Below are positions 6,999 to 7,155 of a stretch of DNA of 7,155 nucleotides, in pieces. The notes beneath the pieces were generated by a model, which saw nothing but the letters and a program-made list of their open reading frames with translations, did no database searches and had not been told where the DNA came from. Origin of the DNA: Desulfotomaculaceae bacterium (GTDB lineage Bacteria > Bacillota > Desulfotomaculia > Desulfotomaculales > Pelotomaculaceae); the NCBI GenBank assembly GCA_028704035.1, contig JAQVLS010000081.1, positions 1 to 7,155 on the forward strand. Direction: 5' to 3'. Position 1 is the stretch's first letter; each line of letters begins with the position of its first letter. The position numbers and the translations under genes are program-made.

Positions 6999-7027
6999 AT
7001 TATATCTGCAAGGGTATCAATTATCAA
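6999..7027 (-). promoter_or_regulatory. Sigma-A-type promoter upstream of tig
   Basis: On the minus strand TTGATA (7027-7022) and a perfect TATAAT (7004-6999) are separated by exactly 17 nt, close to the housekeeping consensus. Transcription would begin near 6992 and run toward tig, giving a leader of about 266 nt that contains the terminator-like hairpin at 6947-6905. This is the best promoter match on the tig side. Confidence 0.6.
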
Positions 7028-7108
7028 TAAAAAAATAAAAATCGTCTTTTTATCTATTAGATTTAAGTTAGTTGCCCTACTCATAATACACCAAAGACCT
7101 TATTTTAG

Positions 7109-7144
7109 CAGCATTATCTTAACAGCATTATCTTAACAGCATTT
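7109..7144. repeat. 14-bp tandem direct repeat, about 2.5 copies
   Basis: The unit CAGCATTATCTTAA occurs exactly twice (7109-7122, 7123-7136) and is followed by a partial copy CAGCATTT (7137-7144). The period of 14 bp is not close to a helical repeat. It lies about 80 nt upstream of the promoter on the minus strand. Function unknown. Confidence 0.85.
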
Positions 7145-7155
7145 AAGTGTACGTA

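Larger units (their letters stand above)
6727..7155. other. AT-rich non-coding region upstream of tig
   Basis: These 429 nt contain no gene that I can support on either strand. From right to left they hold a 14-bp tandem repeat, a good minus-strand promoter, a terminator-like hairpin, and a further stretch of about 160 nt with only weak promoter-like motifs before the tig ribosome binding site. On the minus strand a short open stretch (7016-6921) encodes a plausible-looking peptide end but has no suitable start codon upstream. See the separate entries and findings. Confidence 0.7.

Noticed and set aside
7109..7144. CRISPR-like array
   Set aside because: The 14-bp units are directly adjacent with no spacers, so this is a simple tandem repeat.
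6727..7155. CtsR or CIRCE heat-shock operator upstream of the tig-clpP-clpX operon
   Set aside because: No GGTCAAA direct repeat and no TTAGCACTC inverted repeat was found on either strand.

Overview
The window carries a protein quality-control cluster from a Gram-positive, endospore-forming member of the Firmicutes, most likely a Clostridia lineage near Peptococcaceae/Desulfotomaculum/Pelotomaculum. The main evidence is a membrane-anchored LonB, a Lon paralog characteristic of endospore formers, lying beside an ordinary LonA. Strong AGGAGG-type ribosome binding sites, moderate GC in the genes with very AT-rich gaps, and the gene order tig-clpP-clpX-lonB-lonA agree with this. The genus is inferred from style and is not proven.

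Layout, right to left, because five of the six genes are on the minus strand. An AT-rich non-coding region (6727-7155) holds a 14-bp tandem repeat, a good sigma-A-type promoter and a terminator-like hairpin. It precedes tig (trigger factor), clpP and clpX, which are closely spaced (45 and 13 nt gaps) and look like one operon ending at a strong hairpin (3408-3439). Next comes a plus-strand gene for a six-helix acetate/succinate transporter of the GPR1/FUN34/SatP family. It has its own near-consensus promoter and about 107 nt of leader, and it shares the hairpin with clpX as a bidirectional terminator. Facing away from it is lonB, followed by a hairpin, a probable promoter, and the first 207 codons of lonA, cut by the left edge.

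Functionally, trigger factor meets nascent chains at the ribosome, ClpX unfolds tagged or damaged proteins into the ClpP chamber, and the two Lon proteases degrade further substrates; LonB probably acts during sporulation. The transporter is the odd member: it has no evident role in proteolysis, is on the opposite strand, and splits the clpX-lonB neighbourhood seen in Bacillus. No clearly novel system is present. The best leads are the regulatory-looking leaders upstream of the transporter and of tig, and the transporter insertion itself.
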